NCBI GenBank assembly: GCA_026545225.1
Contig: CM048845.1
Location: forward strand, 54,660,033 to 54,724,032
Direction: 5' to 3'
DNA length: 64,000 bases
Source: Cornus controversa
Taxonomy: Eukaryota > Streptophyta > Magnoliopsida > Cornales > Cornaceae
Shown: in pieces, positions 1 through 11,278 of the stretch
How positions within the stretch are numbered: position 1 is the first letter of the stretch
Layout: every line of letters starts with the position of its first letter
Program-made: the position numbers and the translations under genes
The notes under the pieces: model-generated
Told to the model about the DNA's origin: nothing
Databases searched by the model: none
The model's input: the letters and a program-made list of their open reading frames with translations, nothing else

Positions 1-200
1 ACCGTGCTGCCCAGTCAATGATAAATCGTTATTTTCTATTATTAAGTAGAATGAAGAGTTATTGAATATTTTTTTCTAATTTACAAAGACAGCTTTCAGC
101 TTACAAAATTCATGTGATGACAGGTCAAGTATAATAAAATTTTCAGATATATACCATAAAAATAAAAATCTAATTTCCATCCCCAAGCAGTAACTATCAA

Positions 201-472
201 AAATGCAATGCCTAAAATAACCCAGCATTCATAGCGGATGACATGGATCTCTGCTCGTGTATAACAATGGCATAAACTAATAAATAACTATATATATATA
301 TATATATATATATAAATGCAATGTCTAAAATAACCCAGCATTCACAGTGGATGACACGTATCTCTGGCAGTGTATAACAATGACATAAACTATAAATGCA
401 ATGTCTAAAATAACCCAGCATTCATAGCAGATGACATGTATCTCTGGTGGTATATATACAGCAATGTTACAC
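201..472. repeat. 80-bp tandem repeat, three copies
   Basis: Three related units of about 80 bp begin at 201, 314 and 394. Each starts with AAATGCAATG and continues through TAAAATAACCCAGCATTC. A (TA)n tract at 288-313 separates copy 1 from copy 2, while copies 2 and 3 are directly adjacent. The repeat lies downstream of 4CL exon 2 on the gene strand, so probably within the next 4CL intron. I see no coding sequence in 1-949 apart from this repeat and AT-rich DNA. Confidence 0.75.
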
Positions 473-905
473 GTTTAGAATATATATTTCGAAATATATC
501 TGAAATTTATCTGTCAGGTGACATAATGCATTATTTTAAGAGATAAAATTAAATAGTGAGTTAGTATTTGATGAAATTCTCTCCATAAACAGAGTTTCGG
601 TGGTCTAATATACATATTGATTTCTATTTTTAAATTAACTAACTATTATATCACATGCCACATTCGAGATATATTTGGAGATATTTATTCGGGACATGTA
701 GCATTTTCTATCTATATATAATATATATTTATATTATATTACATTATATCATATAATACAAAAGCTTGGTATAATAAGGACAAAAGAAGTAATCTAACAG
801 TCAAAAGTAATTAAAAAATCAATCATGTAGTTCAAAATATTTTTTTCTCTCTATTGTCTAAAATTACTTTATTTAACGATCATGAATGCGAATAGATGAT
901 ATTAA

Positions 906-945
<40 letters not shown>

Positions 946-949
946 GTAC

Positions 950-1154
950 CTTTCATGATTTGGTCACCCCTAATGCAGATTTCTCCGGGTTGGTTCCGGG
1001 GCAGAGAGTTGCCGGTTTCAGGGTCAACAATCTTCATTTGGGCGTTCCGTACAACAGTTCCACATGCCCCTGACTTTATTTCAAATGGTTCCTTCGCAAA
1101 CGCCAAGCACATTGCCAGCACCGGTCCCGCCTCTGTCATTCCATACCCCTATAT

Positions 1155-1189
<35 letters not shown>

Positions 1190-3325
1190 AATACACAAAT
1201 AAATTATTATTATATTTTCCAATTATAGCTTTTTTTATTATTTATTATTAAAATACTAATTTTCTTTGAGTTGTGATAAGGTCACGGAAAAAGTCATGAA
1301 TATCACTATTCAAATGAGTTGTGACCGTTAGATATATTGTGTGGGTCCCTATAACCATATAGTGGTCTCTACTTCCTAGTCACAATACCTAATTTTCTCA
1401 CTGAATTGAATAAACAGGAGGGATTCAAATCATTGTGTCACAGCCTCTCAAATCACTATCATCTTTCTGTCACACGTTAGTTGCTATGTTACATTAAATA
1501 AAACAAAAGTTACAATGTTACATTAAATAAAACAAAATTTGCAAAGTTACATGACTAGGTAAGTTTGTGATAAAGTCATTCTTGCCCAATTAAATTATAA
1601 AGTATATGTGAAATGACAATCCTCACTAATATGGAGACTTCATTTTTCTAAAATTGTCCTATTTTGTATAATTCCTACAAGTACTACTACTTGCAAATAA
1701 AATCCAAATCCTCCATAAAAAGGAAAATGAAAATTAAAGTGGAGGTAAGAAAACTTTAGGGCAAAGAATTTTATCAAACCACTAATGGCAGGAAAGTATA
1801 TATATATATATAATTAATATGCTCAAGCAACCTTATTTATCGATAATTAATATGCTCAAGCAACGTTGTTAAGAAGAAATTTTAGAGTACCTCGGAGTCA
1901 TCACAATCGCGCACGTTGTGCATGCACGGTAACGATGATCCCGAAGTACTGTACCACGGGAAGAAGCACTACGTACACCTAGGAATCAACAAAACGAAAA
2001 CTTTGATATAAATTACCCATTTCCCTAATGGGCTCGAGACTAGGAATAATGGTTGACACAACAAACATGCAACTCGTTTCTACTTTGTATACCCGAGGTA
2101 GTGTAAAATTTCTCCTTATAATTAAGGGTTCCTTTGACAACAACTTTTGTTTTGTATTTTTGTTTTAACCCGAAACAGAAATAATAATATTTTTATTGTA
2201 AAGTGTGTTCATTTGTGACCGAAAGCATGATTAATAACACGTAAAATTTATTGTAAAATTTTTGAAAATAAATATAAAAACATGTTTGATAAAATAAAAT
2301 AAAATAAAATAACTCCTCACCTGACCAAATTTGGCTGTGGGGAACTTAACTCTGACAGTATCTTCAAGCTCCTTCCCTAATGGCGCCGCGCCGGACATCA
2401 CCGTCCGGATCGACGACAGATCATACTTATCGACGACCGGAGAATTCTTCGCGATGGCCAGGACGATCGGCGGCACAAACGGCCCGATCGTCACCTTGTA
2501 ATTCTGTATCAGCTCCAAGAAGGAAACAATCTCAAACTTCTGCATAATCAGAATGGCAGCCCCAACTCTGAGCCCACACAGCAACACAGAGTTGAGCGAA
2601 TATATATGGAAAAGTGGCAACACACACAGCATTACGTCCTCACTGTGAATGTACAAGTTAGGGTTCTCTCCATCAACTTGTTGCGCCACACTTGTCACCA
2701 ACCCTTTGTGTGTCAACATCACTCCCTTGGGCAACCCCGTCGTCCCCGACGAGTAAGGCAGCGCCACCACGTCGTCGGGACTGATCTCCACGTCCGGCAT
2801 GTCGCGCTCGTCGACTCCCTCAGTCAGCTCCGAGAAATGCAAGCAGCCCTCGTCGGCGGGAGGGGAGTCGATGCACATGACCTTCACGTGGTGTTCCCAT
2901 GCATAGTCCTTCACTTTCACGACGTGACAAGCTTGTGTCACTATGAGCTTGGCGTTTGATGCCTTGGCTTGCTTGATGACCTCCGCCGGAGTGAAGAAAG
3001 GGTTGGCCATGGTGGAGATGGCGCCGAGGTACGACGCGCCCATGAAGGCGAAGACGAACTCCGGCGAGTTGGGTAGCAGGAGCATGATGGTGTCGCCTTG
3101 TCGGATCCGGAGTTTGTGGAGGCCGGACGCCACCTTCCGTGATGTGAGGTCGACATCGGAGTAGGTGAAGACTTTTCCGGTGGCGCCGTCGATCAGGCAC
3201 GGCCTCGAGCTGAATTCCGACAAGTTTTCGAAGCAATAAGAATGGAGAGGGAGGTGTTTTGGGATGTAAATGTCTGGGAGTTTTGATCTAAAGATGGTCT
3301 CTTTTTGCTGTGTGTGGGACTCCAT
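950..3325 (-). CDS. 4CL: 4-coumarate:CoA ligase, exons 1 and 2 (3' part outside window)
   Basis: 4CL activates p-coumaric, caffeic and related acids to their CoA thioesters by way of an acyl-adenylate. It is the branch enzyme of cytosolic phenylpropanoid metabolism leading to lignin and flavonoids. Exon 1 is 2321-3325 (335 codons) and ends CAG|GTGAGG. Exon 2 is 950-1148 (66 codons plus one base), preceded by ATATAG and ending AAAG|GTACGAG. The intron after residue 335 is phase 0. The AMP-binding Box I ([11 protein letters not shown], residues 192-202) and Box II (GEICIRG, residues 390-396) are intact. The [11 protein letters not shown] stretch opening exon 2 forms part of the substrate pocket in known 4CLs. 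The N terminus resembles class I (lignin-type) enzymes, which is inference. Family members are about 540 residues, so roughly 140 residues, including the C-terminal catalytic lysine region, lie left of the window. No stop or frameshift is visible in either exon. Confidence 0.95.
1149..2320 (-). other. 4CL: 4CL intron 1
   Basis: This 1172-bp GT-AG intron separates 4CL exons 1 and 2. It contains (TA)n runs near 1157-1185 and 1797-1812 and a (TAAAA)n-like run near 2290-2312, and it is AT-rich throughout. The (TA)n run sits within about 10 bp of the 3' splice site, where a polypyrimidine tract would normally be. I see no other coding sequence in it. Confidence 0.9.
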
Positions 3326-3760
3326 TGAAATGGCTTTGTTGGAGAGAGTTATTGCAAGAGGATATTGAATAAATGAAGGGTGTGGTTTCTGGTGAGTTGG
3401 AGGTTATTATGTGATGGATACATATAGATATAGATATATACATGTATACGTGTTTTTGTTGGTGAAGGTTGGGGAGGGTGTCACTGGTGGGGTTGGTGAG
3501 GAGGAGTTGATGGGAATATTTTGAAATGTGTGGGGGTAAAAAGGTGGAAAGAGTTTTTTTGATGATTGGAGAATCTGTGGAGGTGTGGTTGGTGAGAGTG
3601 GTTTTTGGTGGTGGGAGTGGGGTCCACGGTTAGGTGATGAGGGTCAGGTTTGACTTCTGAAAATGAGACTATTCCACGTAGGCTTTTTTACCTACCACTG
3701 TGCCGGAAAGGCATGTTGTCGGCCGTGGCCTGATCGGAAACTTTCACCTACCACTGGCTG
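3326..3760 (-). promoter_or_regulatory. 4CL: 4CL promoter with AC/box-L elements and TATA box
   Basis: Read on the gene strand, a TATATATC motif (3433-3440) lies about 110 bp upstream of the start codon. Two ACCAACC cores (3491-3497 and 3587-3593) are each preceded by bases fitting the box-L consensus YCYYACCWACC. Two ACCTACC (AC-I) motifs lie in the opposite orientation at 3690-3696 and 3746-3752. These are known R2R3-MYB sites of PAL, 4CL and other lignin genes. Four within 430 bp fits coordinated phenylpropanoid control. The motifs are seen directly; their use is inferred. Confidence 0.7.
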
Positions 3761-3972
3761 GCTGTGATGCGTTGTGATTGTTGGTGAGACGTGAAATGAT
3801 GCTAACGTTGAAAAATTAGCTGTCTTTTTTGTGGGTCGATCCATACCAAAGTTTATAGTAGGATACTCCGATAGAATGGTTGAATTTGTCTAATCTCGAT
3901 TTTGTCAATTTTTTTTTTTTTTTTTTTTTATCGTTTACGTAACACAATATATTTTTTACCAATCAACTTGTC

Positions 3973-4051
3973 GGGTTCTTAAAGAATCTAACGTAGTTAA
4001 TTGAATAAATAATCCATGTGGGTTCTTAAAGAATCTAACATAGTTAATTGA
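3973..4051. repeat. 32-bp direct repeat next to a MITE
   Basis: GGGTTCTTAAAGAATCTAAC and the bases after it occur at 3973 and again at 4020, with one visible substitution in the first 32 bases. The second copy ends at the left edge of the MITE at 4056. A poly-T run of about 18 lies just before, near 3911-3929. Confidence 0.7.
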
Positions 4052-4055
4052 TTAA

Positions 4056-4225
4056 AGTCCTGTTTGGCAGAACTTTTGCTTCGGCTTTTACGCAGAAGAA
4101 AAAGAGAAAAACACTCTTTTCGGACTCCGAAACTCTTCCGCCTTGCCAATCCAAACACTCTCCAAAACGGCTTTTGAGCTTAAAAAGCCGAAAGCCGCTT
4201 TTCAAAAGCCAATCCAAACAGGACC
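4056..4225. mobile_element. Tourist/PIF-Harbinger-like MITE
   Basis: This 170-bp foldback element has terminal inverted repeats AGTCCTGTTTGG and CCAAACAGGACC (one mismatch at the outermost base). It is flanked on both sides by TAA (4053-4055 and 4226-4228), the 3-bp TWA target site typical of PIF/Harbinger. Subterminal sequence is also partly self-complementary, with AAAGCC/GGCTTT runs on both arms. The short ORFs read across it on both strands come from the symmetry and are not genes. Confidence 0.8.
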
Positions 4226-4257
4226 TAAGTCGTGCATGTAAAATCACAATATGAGTT

Positions 4258-4777
4258 TGTATAAACAGAGGATGATGTCATCATGATGTTACTATGTTGT
4301 CGGACTTACATAAATTTATTCAAAAACTTTTAAATTCGAACTCTGTGTCACAACTCTTTGAATTATTGTGTGATTTAAATTTCAGATACATAGTTTAACT
4401 AACCAAAAAATCATTGATAAAATTGTTTCATTGGGCCTTCTTATCTTCATTGTTTTACTCTTTCAATGACATTTGTGTTCTTTTTTTATAAAAGGATTTA
4501 TTGAAAACACAACAAGTACGACATTTCTGAATAAATTAAAAAGAAATAAAAATTTATATATATATCACGTGTATGATTGCTAGCGCAAGTGCCAATCGAT
4601 AATTGCTAGCGCGGCTCTCGCTAGCACTTCTCTTGGTATAAATGAAGGATGATGTAATCATAATGTTACAACGTTGTTTGACTCACATAAATTTATTCGA
4701 ATAGTTTTAAATTCGAACTCGTGTGACAACTCTTTGAGTTATTGTGGGTAATAAATTTCACATACATAGTTTAACTT
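4258..4777. repeat. Dispersed direct repeat, two copies of about 140 bp
   Basis: A segment containing GGATGATGT, CATAAATTTATTC, TTTTAAATTCGAACTC and ACATAGTTTAAC is present at about 4258-4402 and again at about 4637-4777, with scattered differences. The copies are about 380 bp apart and in the same orientation. No coding potential is seen. Confidence 0.7.
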
Positions 4778-5825
4778 GTTCGGATCTGGATGCATTAAAG
4801 GATATGTGAGTTCAAAGTTTTGAAATTGACCAACTTTTATTGCATAAAGCATGTCAAATTTGTGTAGTGATATACATGTATATATAACTGGAGTTCAATA
4901 TTGTAAATCAACTTAAATTTGTTTCAGAAGTGCTACTTTCTTTTACACAAAAGTGTTAACTAATTATTAAATACTTTTCTGTTATAAATGTCTTATTTTA
5001 TTATCAATCATATATTCTTGTAGTTTTAAAATATTTACTTTAATGCCATCAACAAACAAATAAAAATATAATGATCATAAATGTTTTTAATAATTTTTTT
5101 TTATACACTTATTATTATAATCATTTTTATATAATTTTTTGAAATTTATAATTAATTGGAATATAAAATACTTTATGAATCTTGGTTCTCAATTTAACTA
5201 AAAAAAATATTTTTTTTTAAAAATTGAAAAATCATTTTATGAGCACCATAATTTTACTTAACGGCATGAATGTAAATATTTTAAAACTACCGACGCATAT
5301 TAATTGATGATAAAATAGGATATTTATTACACAAAAGTAATTAATGATTGATTTTTATTTTCCACCAATCAGTAGAGTGAGTATGAGAGAACAGTCAAAC
5401 AATTGCTTCTATTAATCAATTTGATGACTTAAAAAGTCAAATCAAAGTATTTTATGTTTTTAGAGAGAAATTGAACAATAAAAAGAGTAAAGTACCTTTA
5501 CTCTCTGAAACAAAAAAAAAAAGTTAAAACACGCATTAAATGACAAAAAGAGTACTTTTGAATTTTAAAAAAAAATTAACATCGTCAATTACGATTTTTC
5601 TTACACATTTTCTATATAACGTTTTGTTCTATTTTGTTTTGTTTTATTTTTACTTTACCGAATATTCAGACTTGATTAAGATTTTTGGTGTATGTAAGCA
5701 TAATTTGTTGCACTAATAGTGAGGGTGCATCTAAATTACTCCCTTATTTGTTGCATTTTGAAAAGGGAATTGAAAGTCACGTTTTGGTTGGGAATTTAAT
5801 TGATCAGATAAATCCAATACACGTT
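4778..5825. other. AT-rich intergenic DNA
   Basis: Long A and T runs; no ORF with codon structure, no inverted-repeat ends and no recognised element. Confidence 0.6.
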
Positions 5826-5966
5826 TTTGGTGGTAGTAAGGAAAGATTAGCTACAGGTAGTCTGAATTGTCAGATTAGCAGAATAGTACCACTCACCCAC
5901 TGGCCACTGCATCGTTCTTCGCACTGGTATAGTGGAAATTAATCTCTTATATCTTCCAATCTTTTG

Positions 5967-6020
<54 letters not shown>

Positions 6021-7725
6021 AAAATATACGCAATTAAATAGAGAAGAACATGCCAATTTCTTCTTCTGATCCTCAAACAACCCCAGATTGGTATCTATTA
6101 GGACATCAAAAGACGGGCTTGTTGTATGATGAATACTTGAACATAATTGGTAAATGGTGATTGTTACTTTCGGGTGCACTTACTTTCGGGTGCACAAAAG
6201 CAAATCGAATCAGATTGAACAAAATGATTTGATTTTTTACAATTTGATTCAGTCATGGTTTTAAAAATTATAATTTGTAATTTTTAAATTCGATTACGAT
6301 CTCGTGTTCATTGAAATCGAACTGAACTGAATCGTTTAGTTATATATATATATATATATATGACTTATGCTTCTTTGAATTCAATTTTTATGGCAGTATA
6401 TTAGTAGCAATTTTAAAAAAGATCTAAACTATTCTGTTTTTTTTCTCTTTCCATAAAATAATAAAAAAAATATTGACGATAGAATGGTGGTTAAAATCAA
6501 ACTGAATCGTTTCATCACGGTTCGATTTGATTCGGTATTATACTTGAAACAGTTTGGTTCGATATCATAGTTTAAGAAAACTGATCCGTATGATTTGAAA
6601 TATTTTGGAATCAAACTAAACCAAACTGTATGCACTCTTATTTATTGATAAACAACAACATAATATAAATACTGATTATGTTTAAGCTTAAACAATAAAC
6701 AAAAAACATAAACGGTTACCAATTTGATAATATATATAAAATTTTAAAAATTGAAAGGGCGTTTTTGAAAGAAAAAAAAAAGTGTTTATTTCACTTTAAC
6801 TTTTCATATAACATAAGTATTTTGTAATAGTAAAAAAGATTATGTTACTTACGCAGAATTGTTAGACTTAAATTTTTACATCTATTGGATGCCACCACAT
6901 GCAATCACTATATGTATTATATGGATGAGAAAGTGTAAGTCTGACAATTTTGCCTAAGTATCATTTTCTTAGCAAAAAAAAAAAGGATTAGAGTATTAAA
7001 TTGGGTCAAGTTGGAAATCCTTTGAAAACTCAAAGAGTATTTACGAATGAAATGGAACAATTATACTTTAACTTTTTCAAATGAAACAAGGAGTGAAATA
7101 CCCAAAAAAGAAAGAAAAAAAAAAAAAGTATTGTCAAGATAGAAAAATGTTGGAGATCACTCATATAAAATGTGAACCTCATCCTTTTTGTCCTTTTTGT
7201 GAAATGATCTCTATCTTACCTTGTGCAATGGACCATCTAGTGCAAAGATTCTAGCTAAAAATGATTTTGGTTTTGGAATAAGTCATGGAGGAACATTATT
7301 GAAACAACTGTCCAATTTTTTTCCTATTAATTGTTTTTGGTTGTATCTGGTCTTGTAAAATATTTTTCACTAAAATACCAATACAACCCCTTAATCTTTG
7401 CCAACAGAAACGTAAATATTCAGTGAAAATAAATTTGTAATAACCAAAAGTTATAGTCTAGCGATATCTCCTTTTAACTTTCCTTTCAAAGGAGAATTAG
7501 GGTTCAAGTTCTAAAGAGGGCAAAGAAATGTATGAGTTTTTTTGCAAAGGAAAATAAAATCCTATTGCATGTCTCTATCCAATATCTTTTATATACATGA
7601 GCATTTTTATTTTGAAGAGTGAGAGAGAGAATGTTAAAGTACTACTAATGTGAAAGAATTTGTTCTTCTTTGTTTACTGCCAGTCTATATTTTATCCAAC
7701 GGTTCCAACCACATCAAAGGAGTGA
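5826..7725. repeat. Segmental tandem duplication, copy A
   Basis: First of three tandem copies of a segment of about 2 kb. Diagnostic order of blocks: GTCTGAATTGTCAG with CACCCACTGGCCA near 5860-5910; a (TA)n(CA)n tract at 5969-6020; a short ORF starting ATGCCAATTTCTTC at 6050; an A/T-rich stretch with GTTTAAGCTTAAACAATAAAC near 6680; and a right end with CCACATCAAAGGAGTGATAAG near 7710. The short ORF reads MPISSSDPQTT.DW.LLGHQK.GLLYD and stops after about 36 codons. I do not recognise it; it may be a captured exon. Copy A also holds its own (TA)n at 6341-6361. Confidence 0.75.
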
Positions 7726-7798
7726 TAAGAAAAGATTAGCTGCATCTAGTCTGAATTGTCAGGTTAGCAGATAGTGCCACCCACCCACTGGCCAATGC

Positions 7799-7846
<48 letters not shown>

Positions 7847-9834
7847 AATATACGCATTTAAATAGAGTAGAAGATGCCAATTTCTTCTTCTGATCCTCAA
7901 ACAACCGCAGATTGGGATCTATTTGGACATCAAAAGATGGGCTTGTTGTATGATGTATACTTAGAACATAATTGATAATAGGTGATTGTTACTTATGAGT
8001 GCACAAAAACTTGTTCAAATTGAAAATTAGACTCCACTGAATCAAATTGGACAAAACGATTTAATTTTTTACAATTTAGTTCGGTTGCGGTTTCAAAAAC
8101 TTCAATCTGTAATTTTTTGATTCGATTATGACTGGCCTCCTGTTCGTCGAAACCGAACCGAACTGTGTGCACTCCTTTTTACTCATGTAATGTTAAGTCT
8201 TGTATATTGTCTACCAAGTTTGGTCTATTATTCGTGAAAAGAAAATTTTATTTATTTATTTATTTATTTTTGCTTTTTTTATTTTGAGGTATGCCTCCTT
8301 TATTGAACCCATGTACATGTAAAAGATTATAAAAATCAGTTACCATTTATGAGTTCAATTTATACCTTTGTATGTTGTGTCATTATGTAAGTTCGATTGA
8401 GCTCATTATTGTGAATGCATTGTTTGTCTTCCATATGTGTAGAATAATTGAATTCATTATTGTAGGATATGCATGCACAAACTTAAGGTAATTTGTGTGT
8501 GCAAAAGTCCATGTCACTTTGAATTCTTTGTTCATAGTTTTTCGAACAAATAGAATATGACTTGGGCAAATTCTCTATATTTGGAATAAGAATTGGGCAA
8601 AATTGGTTAGAATATTACTTAATTAGAAAAAATTGATTGGAGTATGGCTCATGCAATTTGTTGTCTGAAATTCATTATAAGAAATGTTTGAGGATACTTT
8701 TATTAATTTGGTGGGAAGAAATTGAAATAAGAACGCTAATCAATCTCATTTATTTGATGAAAAAATATATTGCATTTTTTTTGGTTGCAAATTTTGGTTA
8801 TCAAACAAGTTTATACACCTTTTTCTTTTTGTTTATTGTATTAAATTTTTTTTAAATAGTTTAAAGTTATCAACATGTTTTTTCATTCATTGTTTTTAAA
8901 GTAAGTTAGCCGAACATTTTTTCGTTATCAAATAATATTTATGTTTCTTGATGAACAACAACATAACATAAAACAATGATTATGTTTAAGCTTAAACAAT
9001 AAACAAAAAACATAAATGGTTACCAATTTGATAATATATATAAAATTTTAAAATGGAAATGGTGTTTTTGAAAGAAAAAAAAAACGTATTTATTTCACTT
9101 TAACTTTTCATATAACATAAGTATTTTGTAATAGTAAAAAGGACTATGTTACTTAGGCAGAATTGTTAGACTTAAATTTTTACATTCATTGGATGCATGT
9201 GATAGATCCCACCACCTGCACTCACTATATGCATTATATGAATGAAAAAGTATAGGTCTCTGTCTAAAATATTCTGCCTAAGGATATCATTTTCCTAGCA
9301 AAACAGAAAAAGATAGAGAATATTAAATTGGGTCAAGTTGGCAATCCTTTGAAAACTCAAAGAGTATTTATGAATGAAATGCAACAACTATACTTTGACT
9401 TTTTCAAATGAAACAAGGAGTGAAATACTCAAAAAATAAATAAATAAAATGAAGTATTGTTAAGATAGGAAAATGGTGATCACTCCATATAAAATGTGGA
9501 TTTCATCTTATTTGTGAAATGGTCTCCACCTTACCTTATGGAATGGACCATCTAGTGCAAAGATTCTAGCTAAAATTGATTTTGGTTTTGGGATCAGTCA
9601 TGGAGGAACATGATTGAAACAACTGTCCAATTTTCTTTCTATTAATTGTTTTTGGTTGTATCTGCTCTTATAAAATGTTTTTCACTGAAATATCAATACA
9701 ACCCCTTAATCTTTGCCAACAATGACTAAAACATAAATATTCAGTAAAAATAAAATTGTAATAACAAAAAGTTATAGCCTAGCGATATCTCCTCTAGCTT
9801 ACCTTTCAAAGTGAAGAATTAGGGTTCTAAGTTC
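7726..9834. repeat. Segmental tandem duplication, copy B (left part)
   Basis: Repeats the block order of copy A: GTCTGAATTGTCAGG and CACCCACTGGCCA near 7760, (TA)n(CA)n near 7803-7846, and ATGCCAATTTCTTC at 7874. The same short ORF stops early here (YLEHN then stop). The GTTTAAGCTTAAAC block is near 8985. An extra stretch at about 8200-8900 has no clear match in copy A. The copy is cut at 9834 by the Athila-type element and resumes at 22931 in the matching place (GTTCAAAAAGGGCAAAGAAATG-like sequence). AGTTC at 9830-9834 is the left target-site duplication. Confidence 0.75.
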
Positions 9835-11264
9835 TGATGTGGTCGGAACTAAATTATATTGTAAGCTTAATTTTGCCCTTTTTTTATCAAAATATAATTT
9901 AACCACTCGCAAGAGCATGAATCTTTGCAGATAAGGTTCTATATAGAGGGTATCGATCCCACGAGGACTAGTCGTTAATTGTCATAAAGAAAGATTAATT
10001 CCACTTTAATTCTAAAAACAGGTTTTTGGTTTTGTGTTAAAAACTATTGCATAAATGAAATGACAATAAAATTAAAGAGTAAAGTTGGGAGAGAGAACTA
10101 GGGTTGGTTTCCACCACTAGCCATTCACATGTTCATAAGTGTAGCAAGCAAGGGATTCATTAATTAAATGCCTAACAATGTCATTAGGCTTGTGACCTCA
10201 ATGACATATCAAAAGATCAATGTGTGTGCTAACCTATCATAATCCATCTTCAACAAGTATAGCTCCTCAACCTAACTAATTACCTAATTACTCTACTCTC
10301 TAAGTGAACACTACATGCATCCAAACTACCTTGTCTTGGCATGGTCTATACAAACTAACATCACACATTCATTTAAACACCATTATCTAGCCATCATTTG
10401 CACTTCTTGTGGAATATGCAAATGTTGTGCATTCAAGTGACAAAACCTACTCTAAGACAAGAATAAATTCCATATCAAATGAATATATAAAAGAGATGTA
10501 TTTGTGTACATAATCACTAGGCTAAATAATCAACATTTAATTACAAATCCCAAGAGCTACAAAGATGAACAAGTTTACATGGCTAGGGGTTGAAACCAAC
10601 ACCCTAGTAGAAGAGTTAGTTGATCATGGTTGCCTTGCACCCTTCCATTGATGAAGAGAATGAAGCTTCTTGGTCTGGTTCAGCTATCCTCTTCCTCTCC
10701 CGAAGGTCTCTCTACTGATCTTCTTGTGTGTATTGAGAGATATATGAGATATGTGGCTTTTGGTGCTTTTTGTATGCTTTTTGGCTCCTTTTTCTCCTTT
10801 GGGCCCACCATATATATATATATATATCATTATATATATCTCTTGTATCAAGAAGGCCCCCAAAAGTCTTGTTCAAGTCAGACAATCCCCCTAAGTCGTG
10901 CAAAAAGGGGGATTTTGTTGCAAGTGGGAGAGCAGGTGAGCAAGTGGCCAAGTGGACTCTGCAGAGTTTCAATTGATCGAAACTGAATCTCGATTGATCG
11001 AGATTTCGATCAATCGAAATGAGATTTCGATCAATCGAAATCTCGATTGAGCGAAATCCACATCTCGATTGATCGAGATGCCTTGGCAACAATTTCTGAT
11101 TTCTTCTCTTGACTGCAGAAAGCTTCCAACTTTGCTCCTTTTACTCCAATACCTGCAAAACATCAAAAACACAAAAATACCGTAAACATATCTCGGTAAA
11201 CGCAAAAACAAAACTAACATATGCAATAAAGAGGGTTCAAATGCATAGAATTGAACACTTATCA
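9835..11264 (-). repeat. 3' LTR of Athila-type element
   Basis: This LTR is 1430 bp, with TGATGTGG at the left edge and TTATCA at the right edge of the plus strand. It matches 21500-22925 except for about seven substitutions and a few length changes in T, G and TA runs. It contains a palindrome cluster (about 10966-11075) and, 120-150 bp beyond it in the sense direction, a TA-rich TATA region (about 10811-10843). Short reading frames across it occur in both LTR copies but have no family signature. Confidence 0.92.
10966..11075. repeat. Palindrome cluster in LTR U3
   Basis: At least five near-perfect palindromes of the form TTTCGATCAATCGAAA or ATCTCGATTGATCGAGAT are packed into about 110 bp. 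The 5' LTR has the same cluster at about 22630-22740. They lie 190-300 bp from the sense 5' end of the LTR, upstream of the TATA region, so probably in U3. Confidence 0.8.
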
Positions 11265-11278
11265 CACCCCCAAACTTA
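11265..11278 (-). promoter_or_regulatory. Polypurine tract of 3' LTR
   Basis: Directly against the 3' LTR edge, the sense strand reads TAAGTTTGGGGGTG. A purine-rich run in this position primes plus-strand DNA synthesis in LTR retrotransposons. The identical 14-mer recurs at 12347-12360. Confidence 0.75.

Noticed and set aside
886..1251. 121-aa plus-strand ORF
   Set aside because: Antisense shadow of 4CL exon 2 plus flanking (TA)n read as YIYIYI.
2606..3236. Several ORFs of 70-140 aa on both strands
   Set aside because: Other-frame shadows of 4CL exon 1, whose frame has the conserved motifs.
4044..4254. Overlapping plus and minus ORFs of 67-68 aa
   Set aside because: Mirror frames of a foldback MITE.
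5685..5942. 85-aa plus-strand ORF (start MVYVSIICCTNSEG)
   Set aside because: Only the end is shared with copy B, with indels; no recognised domain.
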